Positions 61,132-64,000 of a stretch of DNA of 64,000 bases are shown in pieces. A program made the position numbers and the translations under genes. Every line of letters begins with the position of its first letter. Within the stretch, counting starts at the first letter, position 1. The stretch is from Metarhizium brunneum (taxonomy: Eukaryota > Ascomycota > Sordariomycetes > Hypocreales > Clavicipitaceae), in the NCBI RefSeq assembly GCF_013426205.1, contig NC_089426.1:3286001-3350000 (forward strand). The letters run 5' to 3'. Below the pieces are notes generated by a model, which searched no databases, was not told where the DNA came from, and was given only the letters and a program-made list of their open reading frames with translations.

Positions 61132-64000
61132 CGCACGGGACGAAACGTAACTCAGCTAGCATTGAGCTTTGTCAGCCGCTGCCAAGCAACAACAGGTCGA
61201 CAACTCGCCTCTCTGACTCATGACGACTCATTCAGCCCATCCGAGGTAGCCGGAATGTGGTTGTGCGGCGGTCCCTATACTCAGTCGCTCGCCGGAGCGT
61301 GCTGGGGGTATCGTGTGATGTTCGCGTCCCACTCGCGTTATGCTCTCGGCATGCGCGCACAGCATCGATTACTCTGGCACTAATGACGCTGTATGGCTCA
61401 CAATCTATCAGGCACCATCTCTTCATCCTATGTCCTGGGGGTGACGCCCCGCCTAGCCCAAGACTTCTCGCCGACGTGACTAACACGGCAAGGGGCTGAG
61501 ACGGAAACACCTTCCAGACCGGCGGCAGACGTAACCAAGAGACCAGATTGAGAGGTTTGTAATGATTTTGGCCGAGGCATACGACTGGTCAACCACGTGT
61601 CGGGTTGTTTCCAGCGCACTGATTATGGCGGCATTCAATACGTTCAACTCGTCCGCAAGGCACACAGGTCAGCCAAGCGAGCAGACGCACCAACGCATTG
61701 ATAAGGATTCAAGTGTGGCAAACAAATTGGCTATAGACCAGAGTATTATGTTGGGCTGAATGAGATGTATGGAAAGTGAAGAACGTCAAGATCTCCCTAT
61801 CGCGAGCTACGGGTTCAATTTCCACCTCATCTTTGGCCATCTATCACGGATTTAAAATACCGCATAAAAGAGACGACCAGTCCACAATACTACACCATAG
61901 ATTCATAGCAATGTACCAAGGTGAAAACTGGTCCACTACCAGAATGCAGACTCCTAGAATCTACGCAGAGAAAAAAAACGGCTTGGCCCGCCACAGAGGC
62001 AGCGAAACTACTAGCCGGACTGGATGGTCCTGATGGTCGGACAAGACGGCTTCACCAAGTGTCAACCCTGTCACGACGGCCTACGCCTCTGCCCGATCCA
62101 AGTCGGCTGCCTACAAGATGCAAGGACTCAGTAAATGCCAACTTATGCCCAGGAAAGATGCTGTCTGATGAAAAGTACCCCAAGGCTCCATCCAGAGCCC
62201 ACGTAACGCTCCCAACATCTCGCCACGCAAGGAGTCAGCACCAAACCGCGATGCTAGTCACCATCTGGCTGACGCACCCGCATCCCAGGGCATCAGAGCG
62301 AACACAAAAAAAAAATTGGCTCGTAGTATTGTCACGCTGACCTTGGCGCAAGTCACCACCGGTCCGCCGCACGCTCGTCTCACCCCGTCGTGAACTACAC
62401 CACCCACGACGCCGCCAACATCTCACGCACACTCGAGGCATCACGATTCATCCGGCAATCAGGACTCTCTGTACAGAGTCAGAAATCGGCTGTTCCCACA
62501 GTTGAGCAGAGCATGACCTCTCCAGCTGCCAGGCTGCCGGGCTGCCGAACCAGGCCATGGCTGTGGTCAAGACCGACTCGAGCATAGAAAACAAGCTTCC
62601 TTTGTTCCTTCATCTCGACGAGTTGCACGCTGTTGGATCATTGCGTTCTCCACTGACTGACATGAACCATTTAGATGAATCCACTATTTACTTAATGCGG
62701 CAAGTTCGCAGACTTGAGCAGCACCTGACTGGTGATGGACAGCGCCGCATGTCTCAGTGACTCACTCGGGAGCAACGGAGGGAGGGACTTTTCCAGCCCA
62801 CCTCCCCCCTTCCCGCCTTTCTGAACACTTGTCCAAGGCCAGCCAGGCTGGGCCTTTCGGCGTTTTCCGGAATCTTCACGATGCGTGGTGCGACCTTCTC
62901 CCGACCAGAGTGGCGGGATCCTCCCTTTGTGTAAGTCACACCACCTTTGAACGAATCAGTTGCAAAGTTGAGCCACTTGTTGCGCAAGGATTCTCAGATC
63001 GTACACGTCAAAAAGTAAAACGATATTTCAGGCAAGGGAATCAACTTTTTGTTTGAATTTCTCTTTTTGGCTCTTCTCCGCATGCCTCGGGACGAACCTC
63101 ATCTACCAACCTTGAAGCTGGCAAAACAGGCCTCCCGTGGCTCGCGAGTGCCCACTATCTTCGAGGACTCTTCCAAGCTAGCTATTAGATTTCGCCATAG
63201 CGTCATCGCTCTCCTCGATCTGAAACATCTTCTGGTTCCTAGACCTCGACTTTCCACAATGTTTCTTTTTGGTGTCCCGGTCCGTTAATTCACATCAGCA
63301 GCACCAGATATGCCTGTCGAGGAGGTCGAGTGGGGTCATTATTTTAGTTGCATGCGAGCTTTTGTTTTGGTTTCAAAAGAGTCGTCAAGTTCATGTTGAT
63401 TATTGTCTTCTTGGTTTGTTTGAACGTGTGCGAGGTTGCTTTGAGCGCCTATCTGGTGGTCGTCAAGAGTTCCTAGAGATACAAGTGGCTGTCGTGGCCC
63501 GGCCACTATTAATCGCGCTTCCTCTTTCGTCTTCGGCATATGCTGGCGTCCTGTACTTTGAAAGAAATCGCCGTAGAGGTGCCCTTGATTATCCCCTCCC
63601 AGAAAAAAATGAATGAAAATAGCAAACAAACCAAGATGCATGCATGAGTCTTCTAGTCGTACAAAGCCGCATCCGCCTGCCACCATGCTTCCCCTTCTTC
63701 TGCCCCTATCCATCACCACAGAATCAACCAAAACAAAAACCACTAAACCCCCACTTCCGCTTTCCGCATCAGTACGCCGTTCCTAGGATGATGCATGCTA
63801 TATTAATGCGTTTTGCAGCCAATGTCCCTGGACGCCATCTGCAGGTTCTATAGAACAAGAAGATGAGACGAATCCGCCCAAGGTTTTGTGGTATCAAAAA
63901 GCTCCGATTGGCAAATGACTCCCGTCCACCTCCGTCCTATGCCGAGTATATAACAAAGAGAACCCAGCAATATAAAAAAAAATGGCAAAACCAATAACAA
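61132..64000. other. Gene-free right end, possible leader of a gene beyond the window
   Basis: About 2.9 kb with only short ORFs (at most 139 codons) and no recognised domains. Pyrimidine-rich runs (63055-63080, 63680-63725) and A-rich runs (62306-62316) occur. The end looks like promoter or leader sequence of a plus-strand gene to the right. I found no tRNA or rRNA. Confidence 0.5.
63906..63953 (+). promoter_or_regulatory. Possible core promoter (inverted CCAAT box and TATA box)
   Basis: An ATTGG (inverted CCAAT) at 63906-63910 and a TATATAA at 63947-63953 are spaced about 40 bases apart, near the window end. They would serve a plus-strand gene starting beyond 64000. Weak evidence from two short motifs. 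Confidence 0.3.

Noticed and set aside
63339..63743. 134-codon minus-strand ORF at the right end
   Set aside because: No domain and composition like surrounding non-coding DNA.
1..64000. CRISPR arrays, operons, riboswitches, secondary-metabolite synthases (PKS, NRPS, terpene cyclases)
   Set aside because: None seen. The window is eukaryotic with spliced genes; no regularly spaced repeats and no synthase domains occur.

Overview
The window reads as nuclear DNA of a filamentous ascomycete, most likely a Sordariomycete and probably Hypocreales. The evidence is short introns (about 47 to 190 bases) with GTAAGT-like donors, CTAAC or CTGAC branch sites and CAG/TAG acceptors, roughly 20 well-spaced genes on both strands, and gene types typical of this group: a RID/Masc1-type cytosine methyltransferase, a Ppo fatty-acid oxygenase, a WASP homologue and long Sen1. 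Genus is not resolved from sequence alone. I rebuilt gene models by hand from splice signals, reading-frame continuity and family motifs; none was checked against a database.

Layout. 1-3.5 kb: exosome subunit Rrp40 (+), convergent with a gene (-) encoding a protein with one transmembrane segment and three C-terminal C2H2 fingers. 5.5-18.6 kb: an SF1 (Upf1-like) ATPase (-), a RID-type DNA methyltransferase (-) and Sen1 helicase (+, four exons), the last two head to head. 18.6-22.1 kb is a long gene-free stretch before a large unrecognised disordered/coiled-coil protein (+). 25-27.2 kb: an SDR oxidoreductase (+) convergent with Chs5 (-). 29-32.7 kb: a five-exon Ppo/linoleate diol synthase-like oxygenase (+), then an APH-fold kinase (+) at 34.2-35.6 kb.

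35.6-36.4 kb is an AT-rich accessory island with a large imperfect palindrome, a diverged direct copy of one arm, and a second element with 57-base terminal inverted repeats whose differences are almost all transitions. That pattern fits repeat-induced point mutation, and the window carries a RID homologue. A doubtful orphan ORF follows. 38.3-43.3 kb holds a divergent pair: a transcription factor with a Zn2Cys6-like cluster, a TALE homeodomain and C2H2 fingers (-), and a fusion of diaminopropionate ammonia-lyase with an M20 metallopeptidase (+). 43.7-50.4 kb: a probable mitochondrial protein (-), eIF1A (+), WASP/Las17 (-) and a 68-residue protein (-). 51.5-61.1 kb: a second APH-fold kinase (+), Rad1/XPF (+), a 70-residue hydrophobic protein (-), the mitochondrial Mg2+ channel Mrs2 (-) and an F-box-like protein (+). 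61.1-64 kb holds no gene I can support.

Most genes are housekeeping (RNA decay and termination, translation initiation, actin assembly, secretion, excision repair, Mg2+ transport). The parts most worth a second look are the lyase-M20 fusion, the three-domain transcription factor, the apparently membrane-tethered zinc-finger factor, the SF1 ATPase beside RID, the decayed palindromic repeats, and a recurring intergenic TACTCCGTA motif.
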